Shown here piece by piece: positions 1-10,700 of a stretch of DNA of 64,000 nucleotides. The notes below the pieces were generated by a model. It was not told the origin of the DNA and did no database searches. It was given only the letters and a program-made list of their open reading frames with translations. This DNA is from Peltaster fructicola (lineage: Eukaryota; Ascomycota; Dothideomycetes), in assembly GCA_001592805.2 (NCBI GenBank), contig CP051141.1:434001-498000 (forward strand), given 5' to 3'. The translations under genes and the position numbers were made by a program. The first letter of the stretch is position 1. Every line of letters begins with the position of its first letter.

Positions 1-2805
1 GCGATCAATGAGCGAGCACTCCCGTGCAACACTTATTGCGGTGAGGATGTTGTCCCCGGTGCACATCACTGTGCGAATGTTAGCCTCACGCAACTCCTCG
101 ATGATCCCAGTCGTGGTGTCTTTGAGTTTGTTCTCAAAGATAATGAAGCCAACGAACTCGAGATTGGATTCAGCCTCCTCTCGTTTCATCTTCTGCACCT
201 TGAGCCAGTTGAGCTTGAAGATGTGCTTTGTCGCACATGCGATCACACGGTAGCCTCGGTGCGTGTAGTATGCTAAAAGCTCGTTATAGTCTGGCGGGAA
301 CGACTCTGGTCGACAGATATCTGTCATAGCTTCTGGAGCACCTTTGACATAAACATCACCACTCTTCTCGCCAAACTGTCGTACGATGACACTCGCTCGT
401 CGAAGTTGCGACACAAATTCGAACTGCTTGAGGATGCCAAGCTCGATGGGTCTCGTGCTGTTTTGAGGGTGTTCGCTCTCGTCAATATCGAACTCCATAC
501 CTGGAGGAGGTCGAGCGACTGATGGTGACAGTGATGCATTCTCTTCAGTCTCGTCTGCGGGTCGTTCTGATCCTTCCTCGAACTGCCACTTTGTGAAGTC
601 AAACATTTTCAGGTCTAGTGGGTCTCCTATGAACTCGTCGTCAACTACTCGAAGGGAATGACATGTCGCCATAGTGTACAGGATTGCTTTGTTAGCGTTG
701 TAGTCCAGAGTCGGATCACGTTCGTACGGAGCGCCAGGCAATAATGCTGTCGAATCGTTGAGCAGCTCACTGAACCTGTTCGCAGGTCTCTGCACGACTC
801 TCACTCCGAGGACATCAAGTCCATCTTCTGTCAATGTGCCTGTTTTGTCGAAGCACATGACGTCGAGCTTACCACCCACATTCACTCGTTGTGGGCTGAT
901 ACAGAAGATCTGCTTCTTGCGCAAGCGTGACATGGCGAAGTTGGTTCCAATAGTGAGCGTAGCTGGTAGAGCTGGTGGTACGACGATTGTTATCAGATCC
1001 AGTGCTCTGACAACGATCAAGTGCCATTCGAGACCAAAATGGATAAAGTTGATGAAGGAGGCAACAAATCCGATGGCTGCAATGCCTGCCATAACCGAGA
1101 TGTATCTGAAGGAGTCGCGGTAGAACTTGAATCCTGACGGCTTCGGGAAGAGCATGGATCGGACCAGAGCTCCCTTGGTTGTGTTGAATCCTGTTCTGAC
1201 GACGAGTGCCAATGCTGCGGCCTCATCTCCTTTGTCGTCTTGAGGTCGGCGAGCTCGAATAATCTTGGTGCCGGCGAAGAGCATGTGCTTGGCAACCTCA
1301 GGATGTATGTTTGCGGCACTGAGGTTCAGGAGGCTGAACGTCTCATCGCTAGCTGGCGTCTTCGATACAGGAACAGACTCGCCAGTAAGCATACTCTCAT
1401 TCACAATACAATCTCCAGACAACAGGAGACTGTCACATGGGAACTGTCCAAGGTTAGGGTCAGTGACTTCGTAGACATCGCCTGGGACAAGTTGTGTAGA
1501 CTGGACGTATCTCCAGAAGCCACTGCGCAAAACACGAACATCGCACTCGAATCTAGAGATCTCGCGCAGGCGACGCATGGTCGATTTCGTGTCGATCAAT
1601 GTGGTCGTGATACTGACAACCGAGATGATGAAGATGCAAGTTGCGTAGTAGTAGTACTCGTCCACTGACCACAGCACCAGACTCGCGATCTGGAAGACGT
1701 AGAACGGATGGAAAGCTTCGTCAACGAGAAGCTGGCCGGTAGTTTTCTCGAGGATCTCAATGGCATTGAGGCCGAACACCTGCTCTCGCACTTCTTGCTC
1801 ATCGCTGTCAATGCCTCCACGGACAGCATCGACATCGGTCCAGTTGGGATCCTGCCAGATGTTGCCAGGAACGAATTTATCCTTGATAGGGTTGAAACAA
1901 AACCGGATGTATCGATAGTCCAGGAGGCGTAGCTCGTCCAGGATAGGATCGTCGTACTCGTCATATTCTTGTAGCTTGCCCTGTGGACCACGACTGAATA
2001 CGGACGAGTAGGCTTGACCATACTCGCTCTTGACGACGTCTTGCACAACCATCTCTCCCCATTGGTTCTCAATGACAAGCCAGTCGCATTTGCTGAGTGG
2101 AGTTGGGCGTCCAACTAGAGCCACATATCGCTTCGGCAGCCATCGCAGAATCAGAAAGGCGAGCCCACCAGTGCAAATGCAGAGCGCAAGGTAGACTGCG
2201 AATGCCAGATTTGAGGTTGTAAAGCCAGCAACGACAATTGTCATGTCCTCTGTTTGAATGTAGATCTTCTGACTGACACGGCCGCTGAGTCTGTAGCCAC
2301 TTGCATCAGAACCTGTGGAGCCATGTCGACGCAGTAGTGGCGCGTTGACGGACGCACGCGATGATTTGGATCCGCTCGAGTGCTTTCGCCTGCTGGTTGA
2401 CCGCTCGCGCGATTCGACATCCGTATCTCCTTCCGGCTCCATGAATGCATCTTCAGCTCTTATGCTCCCGCGTTCGAGCTCATCCTGCTCGTCCAGCACG
2501 GCCTCTTCTGGCCAGTCCTCCGAGCCGTCCTCCTGATCTTGCTCCTCCTCGTAGTAGGTGAAGCTCGCCGTAGAATCTGCTCGAGATCGTCTGTGGGCAA
2601 AGGCACTCGTTGCTGTAGGTACGCTCTCTGACATAGGGCCCGAGAAGACCTCGTCTTGCGCCATCTCGACCTCAGTCATGAAGCTGGCCTCACTCATATT
2701 GGATGCGCGACGATACATCATGCCGCGTCGTCGTTGAAGGTCTTCATCCTCGTCAAACACCGAAGATGTCCGACCTCGGTTCTGTGATGAGTCTCTGGCC
2801 GCCAT
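1..2805 (-). CDS. YPK9: P5B-type cation/polyamine-transporting ATPase (Ypk9/ATP13A family), C-terminus beyond window
   Basis: A P-type ATPase of the P5B subfamily. Known members sit in vacuolar or lysosomal membranes and export polyamines or handle divalent metals. I read one uninterrupted frame from the ATG at 2805 to the left edge: 935 residues and no intron. A Ser- and acid-rich cytosolic head of about 200 residues is followed by the first membrane hairpin, the actuator motif LTGES (near residue 474), the P5B signature PPALPAT (near 610), the phosphorylation motif DKTGTLTED (Asp near 653), KGAPE and MCTGDN. PPALP rather than PPELP separates it from the ER P5A (Spf1) group. The last 300 or so residues, with the C-terminal membrane helices, lie outside. 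It shares a 353-bp divergent promoter with the DRG2 gene. Confidence 0.95.
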   Translation of the reverse strand, partial: MAARDSSQNRGRTSSVFDEDEDLQRRRGMMYRRASNMSEASFMTEVEMAQDEVFSGPMSESVPTATSAFAHRRSRADSTASFTYYEEEQDQEDGSEDWPEEAVLDEQDELERGSIRAEDAFMEPEGDTDVESRERSTSRRKHSSGSKSSRASVNAPLLRRHGSTGSDASGYRLSGRVSQKIYIQTEDMTIVVAGFTTSNLAFAVYLALCICTGGLAFLILRWLPKRYVALVGRPTPLSKCDWLVIENQWGEMVVQDVVKSEYGQAYSSVFSRGPQGKLQEYDEYDDPILDELRLLDYRYIRFCFNPIKDKFVPGNIWQDPNWTDVDAVRGGIDSDEQEVREQVFGLNAIEILEKTTGQLLVDEAFHPFYVFQIASLVLWSVDEYYYYATCIFIISVVSITTTLIDTKSTMRRLREISRFECDVRVLRSGFWRYVQSTQLVPGDVYEVTDPNLGQFPCDSLLLSGDCIVNESMLTGESVPVSKTPASDETFSLLNLSAANIHPEVAKHMLFAGTKIIRARRPQDDKGDEAAALALVVRTGFNTTKGALVRSMLFPKPSGFKFYRDSFRYISVMAGIAAIGFVASFINFIHFGLEWHLIVVRALDLITIVVPPALPATLTIGTNFAMSRLRKKQIFCISPQRVNVGGKLDVMCFDKTGTLTEDGLDVLGVRVVQRPANRFSELLNDSTALLPGAPYERDPTLDYNANKAILYTMATCHSLRVVDDEFIGDPLDLKMFDFTKWQFEEGSERPADETEENASLSPSVARPPPGMEFDIDESEHPQNSTRPIELGILKQFEFVSQLRRASVIVRQFGEKSGDVYVKGAPEAMTDICRPESFPPDYNELLAYYTHRGYRVIACATKHIFKLNWLKVQKMKREEAESNLEFVGFIIFENKLKDTTTGIIEELREANIRTVMCTGDNILTAISVARECSLIDR

Positions 2806-3158
2806 ATTGTCGCTGAGACCGCAGTCTCTCTATTCGCACCCTCTATTGCATTGTAGCTTGTGAAAGGAGAGCCTCACAAGTGGTGCAGTGAGATGATGCG
2901 GGTCACGAAAATGTCCAAGCCGTCGTCACTTGATGCACGGCTCACTTTCCCAATTTAGCGTCACTGCAGGATATGAATCTGTTTCTATGATATTCGCCTC
3001 GACTTGCAGCATACTTTGACAGGAATAGCTTTACGAGACATCGGAGACGATAGCTCCCTACGAAAGATCGCAGTCGTTGTAGTATCGAGCAAAAACAGAA
3101 GAGTCTCGCAAAACTTTCGAACCATAGCTGGCGTTCGTGCCCAGCAACACCAGTAATC
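2806..3158. promoter_or_regulatory. Divergent promoter between the P5B ATPase and DRG2 genes
   Basis: This gene-free stretch lies between two start codons facing away from each other, so it must hold both promoters and both 5' UTRs. I see no clear TATA box and no repeat. Short ORFs here do not look coding. Confidence 0.6.
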
Positions 3159-4560
3159 ATGGTGAACATCACAGACAAGATCAAGGAGTAAGCTGCGGCG
3201 GTGATTAGTCTCCTCCATGATGCTGAGAATGTTAGGATCGAAGAGGAAATGAGAAGGACTCAAAGTATTGGATTCTTTGCCTCTACCTGACTCAATTGCT
3301 GACAGCTTCAAAGAAAACAAAGCTACTGGTACGATGAAACGGCTCATACAGAGCCTGACTGACTCATGACAGAGTACCATCTGGGACTGCTGAAAGGGCG
3401 AGTGTCATGCTGACGCCTCCACCCATCAGCTAACACCTCACAGCAAGCTTGCACGACTTAGAGCACAACTTCTCGAACCAGGACCAGGCGCTGGTGGTTC
3501 TGCAGGCACAGGTTTCGATGTATCGAAGTCAGGCGACGCGAGAATCGCACTCGTCGGCTTTCCGTCCGTTGGCAAGAGTACCTTTCTCAGTAAGGTCACT
3601 AAGACGAAGTCTGAAGTTGCAGCATATGCTTTCACCACCCTCACAGCAATTCCTGGTGTGTTAGAGTATGGTGGTGCAGAGATACAAGTGCTTGATCTGC
3701 CTGGTATCATCGAAGGTGCCTCAGAAGGTAAAGGTAGAGGTCGACAGGTCATTTCGGCGGCCAAGGTGTGTTTTGTAATTGTGAGAGAACCCCTGCTCAC
3801 CATATTCCAGACCAGTGATATGATTGTCATGATTCTCGATGCCACCAAGAGAGCAGAGCAGCGAGCGCTGCTTGAAGCAGAACTGGAAGCCGTTGGCATC
3901 CGCCTCAATCAAGAACCACCGAACATATACCTCAAGCAGAAGAAGGCTGGAGGCATGAAGATAACATTCTCCTCGCCGCCGAAGAACCTAGACGAGAAGA
4001 TGCTCTACAACATCCTGCGCGACTATCGTATGCTCAATTGTGAGGTCCTTATACGGGATGAGAACGGTACGTCGTGTCCCTTTAGGTTGGCCACACTAAC
4101 AGGACCAGCGACCGTCGATCAGTTCATCGACGTAATCATGAGAGACCATCGAACATATATCAAATGTCTGTATGTCTACAACAAGATCGACTCTATCAGC
4201 TTAGAGCATCTCGACAAGCTCGCCAGAGAACCGAACACAGCGGTGATGTCGTGCGAGCTTGACCTGGGTATACAAGATGTCGTCGATCGATGCTGGGACG
4301 AGCTGAAGCTGATCCGGATATACACCAAGCGGAAAGGCATAGAGCCTGACTTCAGTGAGGCGTTGATCGTTCGGAATCACAGCACCATCGAGGACGTCTG
4401 CGATGCAGTCCATCGAACATTGAAAGAAAGCTTCAAATATGCTCTGGTCTGGGGAGCCAGCGCGAGGCATGTGCCTCAACGAGTCGGGCTAAGCCATGTT
4501 GTATCAGATGAGGACGTCGTCAGTGTGGTAGGCACGAAGAGTGGTCTGGCAGCTAAGTAG
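3159..4560 (+). CDS. RBG2: DRG2-family developmentally regulated GTP-binding protein (Rbg2)
   Basis: Obg/DRG-superfamily GTPase. In yeast Rbg2 partners Gir2 and acts on translating or stalled ribosomes. Seven exons join to 375 residues: 3159-3187, 3236-3264, 3314-3328, 3373-3397, 3444-3765, 3811-4066 and 4109-4560. The spliced product starts [15 protein letters not shown] and then reads [19 protein letters not shown], the invariant DRG N-terminus, which fixes each junction. G1 is [10 protein letters not shown]3 is DLPGIIEGA and G4 is NKID; a TGS domain is at the C-terminus. EYHLGLLK and [10 protein letters not shown] favour DRG2 over DRG1. Exons 2-4 are only 29, 15 and 25 nt. Intron 4 (3398-3443) has a GC donor (GCGAGT) with a CTAAC branch site. 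The last two introns (45 and 42 nt) keep the frame open and could be missed by an ORF search. Confidence 0.93.
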
Positions 4561-5035
4561 ATGACAAAACCAATGCTGAAAATTGACATTTCAGGTGTGG
4601 CTCCCTAGTTGAGGTATGTGTTTCACGCATGATGACCCAGAGAGCAAGCAGAGGCCATGCAAGGGCCAGGAACGCGGCCCAGGGAGTGCCGTCGAGGTCA
4701 GTGAGCGACTCGTGAAGGCAAAACTACATCATCTGCATAGTTCGCTGTCCCTGCAATGGCTATTGGCTCTTCTAAGCCTTGCATCAGCGGACTATCGAAC
4801 CGGCGAGCGATGATTCGCTTGGATTACCTTAAATGTTTCACCTATTCTTTAGCTCTCTGTGGGAGAACGTCGCGATCACAGGCTCACACGCTCGACAGAA
4901 GCCCAGCTTGGATGTCATCTTCGCATCTGTCTTGATAGTCTTCTCCTTCTTTCAACCACACAATATTCAACAACCTCCTCAAATCAGCTCTGTACCTTCA
5001 CAAGTCCAATCAAAACAACATCATCGTCGATCACA
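4561..5035. other. Intergenic, DRG2 terminator side and promoter of the Myb-like gene
   Basis: The stretch holds the DRG2 3' end and the promoter of the next gene. The last 90 bases or so before the next ATG are C/A- and pyrimidine-rich, as in fungal 5' UTRs. No credible gene is visible. Confidence 0.5.
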
Positions 5036-5678
5036 ATGGGCAAGGCAGGCGTCAATTGGGATTCTACGGAGACCTGGTACGATTCACAACCGAGTTGCTC
5101 GTTGCTTTGATGCTGATATATACACTACAGGCAAAGACTAGTTGCGAGTATAATCGCATCGGGTGTGAAGGTGAGTTTCGATGCGCATCCACAGCCTAGC
5201 AACATTGACACCTGAACAGCTTGACCTTCGCGTGGTTGCCCTTCACTTTGGCACCACCTACGACACTCTCGAAAACCGGTTCCGCAAGATCAAGAAGGAT
5301 GCAGCTGTTCAGAAGCAGGAGATTGAGTCCGGTGTCCGTGGTGAAGTCGCCTCGGTGCGCAAGTCAAATGCTTCCACACCACGCAAACCGCGATCACCAA
5401 AGACCACGCACGCACTCGAGAGTAAGTCGCTTCGATAGTGCTCCTCCAGTATGGCGATGCTGATCACTGCAGCCGTCGCTAATGGCCGAGTTACGAAGTC
5501 CACACCAAGCAAGAAGCACTCGGTCAAGCAAGAGCATTTCGAACCGGACTTCAGCTTCCTCACAGAAGACTTCACCGATCCCCAAAGTTTTGATGACACC
5601 CCGATCAGCTTCGATATGAGCAATTACGAGAACAGCTTCATCCATGGCAGTATGCTTGGACAGGAAGACGCCTTCTGA
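5036..5678 (+). CDS. Small Myb/SANT-like nuclear protein
   Basis: Four exons join to a 162-residue protein: 5036-5076, 5131-5170, 5220-5421 and 5473-5678. The introns are 54, 49 and 51 nt with clean donors (GTACGA, GTGAGT, GTAAGT). The joined N-terminus reads MGKAGVNWDSTETWQRL, then VASIIASGVKLDLRVVALHF and GTTYDTLENRFRKIKKDA. This resembles the short Trp-containing helix-turn-helix of many fungal Myb/SANT-like proteins. The middle is basic and Ser/Pro-rich (STPRKPRSPK), which suits nuclear or DNA binding. The C-terminus is acidic with Phe (FEPDFSFLTEDFTD), resembling an activation patch. DNA binding is inferred from composition and fold resemblance only, and I cannot name a target. Confidence 0.75.
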
Positions 5679-6199
5679 TAGTTGGCTCATACCGGGACTG
5701 CTGCTGAAGCGCAGAGTACCTTCGACGACCGTAACGACATCCACTTCTTTCCCATCATACTGCCCAGAGCGACATGACGGCTGCACCATGCCTTTTCCAT
5801 TGAGGAGGCTGGGAGGGTTTGCCTCTGCGTCTGGTTGCCTAGAAATGGCGTAGAACCCTGTATTCTAGCATCTTATAAGCAAGGGTCGTGCAGTCGGCCC
5901 AAAATCGACTTCTCTCCTTCAGATCGCCAGTCCCAGCCACCCTGTGTAGCGGTGTTGGCGCTGGTGTTGATAGCTGCATGCACTTACAAGGATGCCCGAG
6001 TGAGTCACTCTTAGCGTGTCTTTGAGCGTCGCGATATCACATGTTCCAGTCCTCGGCGTACATCGCAGCATGCAGCGGCGGCATTGGGACCATGCTTGCA
6101 GCGAGCCACACGAGGACGTGACAAAAACATAGCACGAATGTCTTTGTTGTTGATCACAGGCGCTTGAGTTTGCCGCACAAGGCAGGACACGAGCTGGGA
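5679..6199. other. Convergent intergenic region
   Basis: This lies between the 3' ends of the Myb-like gene (+) and the Rossmann-fold gene (-), so it should hold both terminators. Short ORFs on either strand show no recognisable protein or intron pattern. I see no repeat. Confidence 0.5.
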
Positions 6200-6943
6200 T
6201 CAGGACAGCGTAAGGGTGTTGATTTGCGCCCATTCATCACCCATACAGTCCTTATTCTCCAGCACTGTCCTGCCCTCTGCATCTCCATCTAGGACGACTC
6301 GGATGGCGGTCTTGGCCAGCAGATCGACAGCAATGCTCGGTGTGGTCGCCATGCTTACAATGCTGGTCACAGCTTGTCCTCCAGCCAAAGCGGTACCAGC
6401 TCTTAGGGATATGACTTCCAGACATTTCTTACCATCGATCTCTTGCGAAGCCGCAGCAACATCATTCAGACCTTTCTCAGCTGAGCCCTTCATCTTACGC
6501 CATTCACTCCAGACCCATAGCTGTCGGAACTGGTTGTGTTCTGCACCCCAGCCTGAGATGAAGACAAACCTGAACGGCTTGATGTTCTTGCCTGTCTGTG
6601 ACTCCATCATGTCTGGTGCTACCATTTTGGCAAACTGTTCAGCTGCGTTGACAGGGTATGTGACGCCGATTTTCTGTATCTCATCCGCATTTTTTACAGT
6701 TGATCGTGGACCTACAGCCCATATGCATCCTGAGACGCCCCATTCGTTGAAACGACCAAAGAGGATGTCAGGGAGCTCATCGAAGTTCTCATGCTGAACT
6801 TGGGTGATCTTCTTGTGCGTGCGATATTTAATATCGAGAGGCTTGCGCGTGAGTACGTAGATGTGATGGATGTACTGATGCTGGATACATTGATCGAGGA
6901 TCTCTTGGCCGATGAAGCCTGTGCCTGCGAGGACGATCTTCAT
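6200..6943 (-). CDS. NAD(P)-binding Rossmann-fold protein, atypical SDR/epimerase-like
   Basis: A 247-residue protein beginning MKIVLAGTGFIGQEIL. The GTGFIG loop straight after the first beta strand is the dinucleotide-binding glycine motif of extended/atypical short-chain dehydrogenases. An Arg-Lys pair after the second strand (YVLTRKPL) suggests NADP(H) preference. FRFVFISGWGAEHNQ and the later SLRAGTAL match the post-catalytic strands of fungal NmrA- or oxidoreductase-like proteins of this size. No classical YxxxK is obvious, so the activity is open. The start at 6943 is the first in-frame ATG; the open frame runs further upstream without one. No intron is seen. Confidence 0.8.
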   Translation of the reverse strand: MKIVLAGTGFIGQEILDQCIQHQYIHHIYVLTRKPLDIKYRTHKKITQVQHENFDELPDILFGRFNEWGVSGCIWAVGPRSTVKNADEIQKIGVTYPVNAAEQFAKMVAPDMMESQTGKNIKPFRFVFISGWGAEHNQFRQLWVWSEWRKMKGSAEKGLNDVAAASQEIDGKKCLEVISLRAGTALAGGQAVTSIVSMATTPSIAVDLLAKTAIRVVLDGDAEGRTVLENKDCMGDEWAQINTLTLS

Positions 6944-7755
6944 GATAATGGTGGTGCTTGTGAGATGCCGTCCACGAAGAGCAGAGGTCAACAGCTTTGA
7001 GTGGGGCGTCAAGATCTGACTTCATCTCGAAGACTGAGTTTCACCTTTCATCAATCTTACAACAAACTGCATCAACATTACATCCTGTAAGCTGCAGATG
7101 CTCTTCAACCAGCGCTCAGATCGATGAGTCGTACGTTGAGCCAGCTTGTCCTTGCAATGCTGTGATTGATGCGTCTTCGCTGCTGGCTTCCGTCCGCCAG
7201 AAGCCGACTACCTAACAACCAAGCAACTGCCACTATGGTTGACCATTTGCGTCAAGAGATTGGCGATCGCCGATGCGTCTCCCGTCAAGACGGGTGAGAG
7301 TGTTTGTAATGACAGCTGTGGAGAGCCAGTGTCCGATTACGAGGATGAGTTACGTGACGCGACATACCAGTTGAGTTCTGCCGTCAATCAGCAACCACTG
7401 CAGACGCGCACTGGACAGCTGCCCTTCCATATGCCCTCCAGTATAATCGTAAGTCGCTTGTCCGTTGCGCGGACATCGCTGCGAAGAATGCACCGCAACC
7501 ATGGCGCCGGTAAGCAACGTACACCTTGCTCACTGATCTCAGCACCAGGACATTTCGCTCGAGCAGCCATTAGATGTGTCGCGAGCGAGACTACTGGTAT
7601 TCAGCAGTTGGCTGTCATGGCAATGGGAACACGACAGGAATCACCATTGATGCAAAAGCCAGTAACATCTCGTTCATCTAATGAGATCGTCACCAGCTAC
7701 ACTGCACCTTGTCCTGATGTAGCCAGGCTACTGATGCCACAAGCATATCAGGACG
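6944..7755. other. Upstream region of the giant adhesin gene with a possible small unresolved gene
   Basis: This stretch holds the divergent promoters of the Rossmann-fold gene (-) and the adhesin (+). Within about 7235-7650 (+) there are gene-like signals. There is an ATG at 7235 (MVDHLRQEIGDRRC), good donors at 7450 (GTAAGTCG) and 7510 (GTAAGC), a branch plus acceptor ending at 7542 (CACTGATCTCAG), and a following frame that ends at TGA 7648-7650. Coding-looking peptides such as ALPYALQYNRKSLVRCADIA and DVSRARLLVFSSWLSWQW appear in different frames. I could not assemble one consistent model, so this could be a small protein, a spliced 5' leader of the adhesin, or chance. Confidence 0.3.
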
Positions 7756-10700
7756 ATGCGATCGAGCCTCACGTCCTTGTTGTCTAGCACCGTCTGTCTG
7801 TTGATCTTATTCGCGAGTTTAGCAAGGTCGCAGACGACAACTGGTAAGCTAAACATCTTGCCATTTCACCTCACTGATCAAAGTACAGCTGTTCGAACTG
7901 TGACAGTACTTGCACTCTGCGGCATTCCCACTTCTACAGTGTTTCCGCCTCATTTCACAAGCAACGCAACATCGAACAACAGTTCGGTAATTGAGATCGC
8001 TTCAGACCATACGAGCGTTGCTCCAACGTACAGCTCCTATGATCTACCAGCGACAGTCTTGGCGACTTCATATTCGACAGCTTCAATATTCATCTCCGAG
8101 CATGTTGCGACATTCACATATTCCACAAGCTCTGAGGGACCACCGCTGGCATGCGCTCTGACTACTGTGGCAACGAGACCTTCGACGGCAAGCGGCCGCG
8201 TATTCCAGACAGGTGCTGTACGTTGTCCCCAGTCAAGGGATCTGAATGCCTGCGAATTAGACGATGGTCGACAATGTTCCGATAGTGAGGGCAACGACTG
8301 GCAATTCGCCTGTGGCTATACGCCATCTTGTGGAGCTGTGGTCTCAGGACTTTTGGAGCAACACCTTCGGAAACGCATACTCGCAGCATCATTCACCTCA
8401 TGCATCGCAAACTGCGACTCTTTGCCAGGTTGTATGGCTGCCGTGTATGACAACACAACCACTGTCAATGGCTGTCAGCTATACTGGGATGCATACGAGC
8501 TTATTCCTGCAGGCCGGGCTGTACAGCTTGCAATCAGACCACTAGCCGTGGCAACTTCACCATTTGTGCAAGCACCATCAAGCAATCTCGTAGCAGCATC
8601 TCTCTCGTCGATTATCACGGCAGGCTCAGCTGTTATTGCGGCACCATCAGGCGGAGCGTCAGCTCGGAGCACCGACAACAAGAACTTCGGAACATTAACG
8701 GTCAGTGTGGTCAGTCTACCAAGCTCTGTATCGGCATTAGCTCAATCCACCTCGCCTCCTCCGAATGTCATACCGAGCAGTACAAAATCTTCCAAGAGTG
8801 CGATCTCAACTTCGATGGTAGTTACAAGCAGCCAACAGAACACATCAGCACTGCTTAGCACCACAGACCTTTCGATAAGTGCGGATTCGTTTAGCCACAT
8901 ATCGACTCATGCAAGCACCTTGCCATCGGCTACAACATCGAGCTCAAATCAGACACAACCGATTTCGACGGTCGTTAGCACATTCAGCCAATCTAGCTCG
9001 AGCGGCAATGCTGAACAGCTATGGAGACTGAGCATGTCGAGCTCGCAGACACAATCAAGTCACCTCCCGTCCAATACGATCCTTTACAGAGCAGACAGCA
9101 CTTCCATGAGTGCCTATGCTCTGTCCACCTCAGCATCAGTATCGCAGCAAGCAGTTCTATCAGTGGTCGGGGTACCGAGGAGGACAATGGGTGTAACGAC
9201 CAGCATGAGTACTATGCTTAAGTCCAGTACTACTACGCATTACAGCAGCATAGGCTCGTCTATGACAACCCATGTCAGCTTCGTGGCGAGTGCCCAGCAA
9301 CAACTTCCTGGTGGAGCGGGCACTTCGATCTACAGCGTAGATGTGTCTCGAATCAACCATTCGGTGGTAGTGTCCACGACGCTTAGCAAGTTTGATGGCA
9401 GCAATGCAGATAGCACAGCTTCATCTGGAGATGCTAGTTCGAGTCTGCCATATTCTACGTTACAAGACGTTCTGCGAAACAGCAGCGATGCTCCCATCAA
9501 GTTCAGCTCTTCACGCGCGACTACCATAGTCACGACGAACAGTTCAGCCACTGCGACATTGTTAGCATCTGATATCTACACCGCTCTGCCCGGAGGGAGT
9601 GTCTCAAGCATCGAACAGGCCTTCTTATCCAGCTTCTCGAGTATCGGATCTTACCAGACGCCGACTCTGGTCACCTCACTCGGAAGCAGCATAGGATCCT
9701 CATCCTTGGCAGCGCAGTCCCTACTCGTTTTCGATCATTCAAGTGACTCACAAAGTGCGGACCTTGTGAGCACACTGGCCAATTCTCAGACTGCACTACC
9801 AGGTATTGACATCGACAGCAGTTCTTCGAGCATCATGAGTCGAGCGGTGTACTTATCATCCATCTTTGTGCCAGGATTATCGACGAGTACCGCCGACCTA
9901 TCATCGAATTCGAACCCGTTGTCGTCGAGCTCAATCACGAGCGCCAGAGAGACTAACAGCTCGAGCACCTCAATGGTGTCACATTCGATCATGACCAGCC
10001 TGCAAGCATACCAAGCCAGTAGCGCTCTGCCCGTTACTGACCAGAGTCAAGCCTACCTCTCGTCGCTTGTCCCTGGTCAGGCGACAGTCGATTTGTCTGT
10101 GACAAGCGCAATTTCTTTCGCCGTACAGCACAGTACTGTGTCGTTATCGTCGCTGGCTTCGACACATCTTACAGTCCCCATGTCCACAGCGCCGCACTCC
10201 TCCGCGAGTCTAGGTACGAGCAGCGTCGAGAGCCGGTCGATATCGCTATCGGCCTCGTTACTTGACAGCTCGACCAACTCCTTGGCAAGCATGACGCTTG
10301 ACACTTTAGCTTCGAGCACAAGATCGAGCGACATTGGCTCAGGATTTGTCACAAGCATCACTGTTGGAACAAGCGGAACAGAACCTTCCTTGCCGGCAGT
10401 AGACACGAATGCAGCTACTTCCTCGTCTTCGGAAGTAGCTGGCCTAATCTTGACATCACTTCAGGCGAGTGTTCCACTCAGCGACGTCTCCGTCGCTGCC
10501 CACACGAGCTTGATCTCCAAAGCTGTCAGCAGCAGCCAGCCCTCAAGCGGTATCAATACATCTGTCAGTGCTGATAGCAAATCACTCACGATGTCCACAG
10601 GAAGCTCAGTGGAGAGCAACTCACTCGTGACATACACAGCAAGTCCGGTCGAGAGCAGTCCAGCCACGATATTGACGGCGGGTCTAGATGAGAGCAGTCC

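Noticed and set aside
3438-3908. 156-codon - strand ORF opposite DRG2
   Set aside because: It is antisense to the conserved GTPase domain and has no features of its own.
7239-7787. 182-codon open frame overlapping the adhesin start
   Set aside because: It begins at a TTG rather than an ATG and runs into the adhesin signal peptide in another frame. Only parts of it may belong to a small spliced gene.
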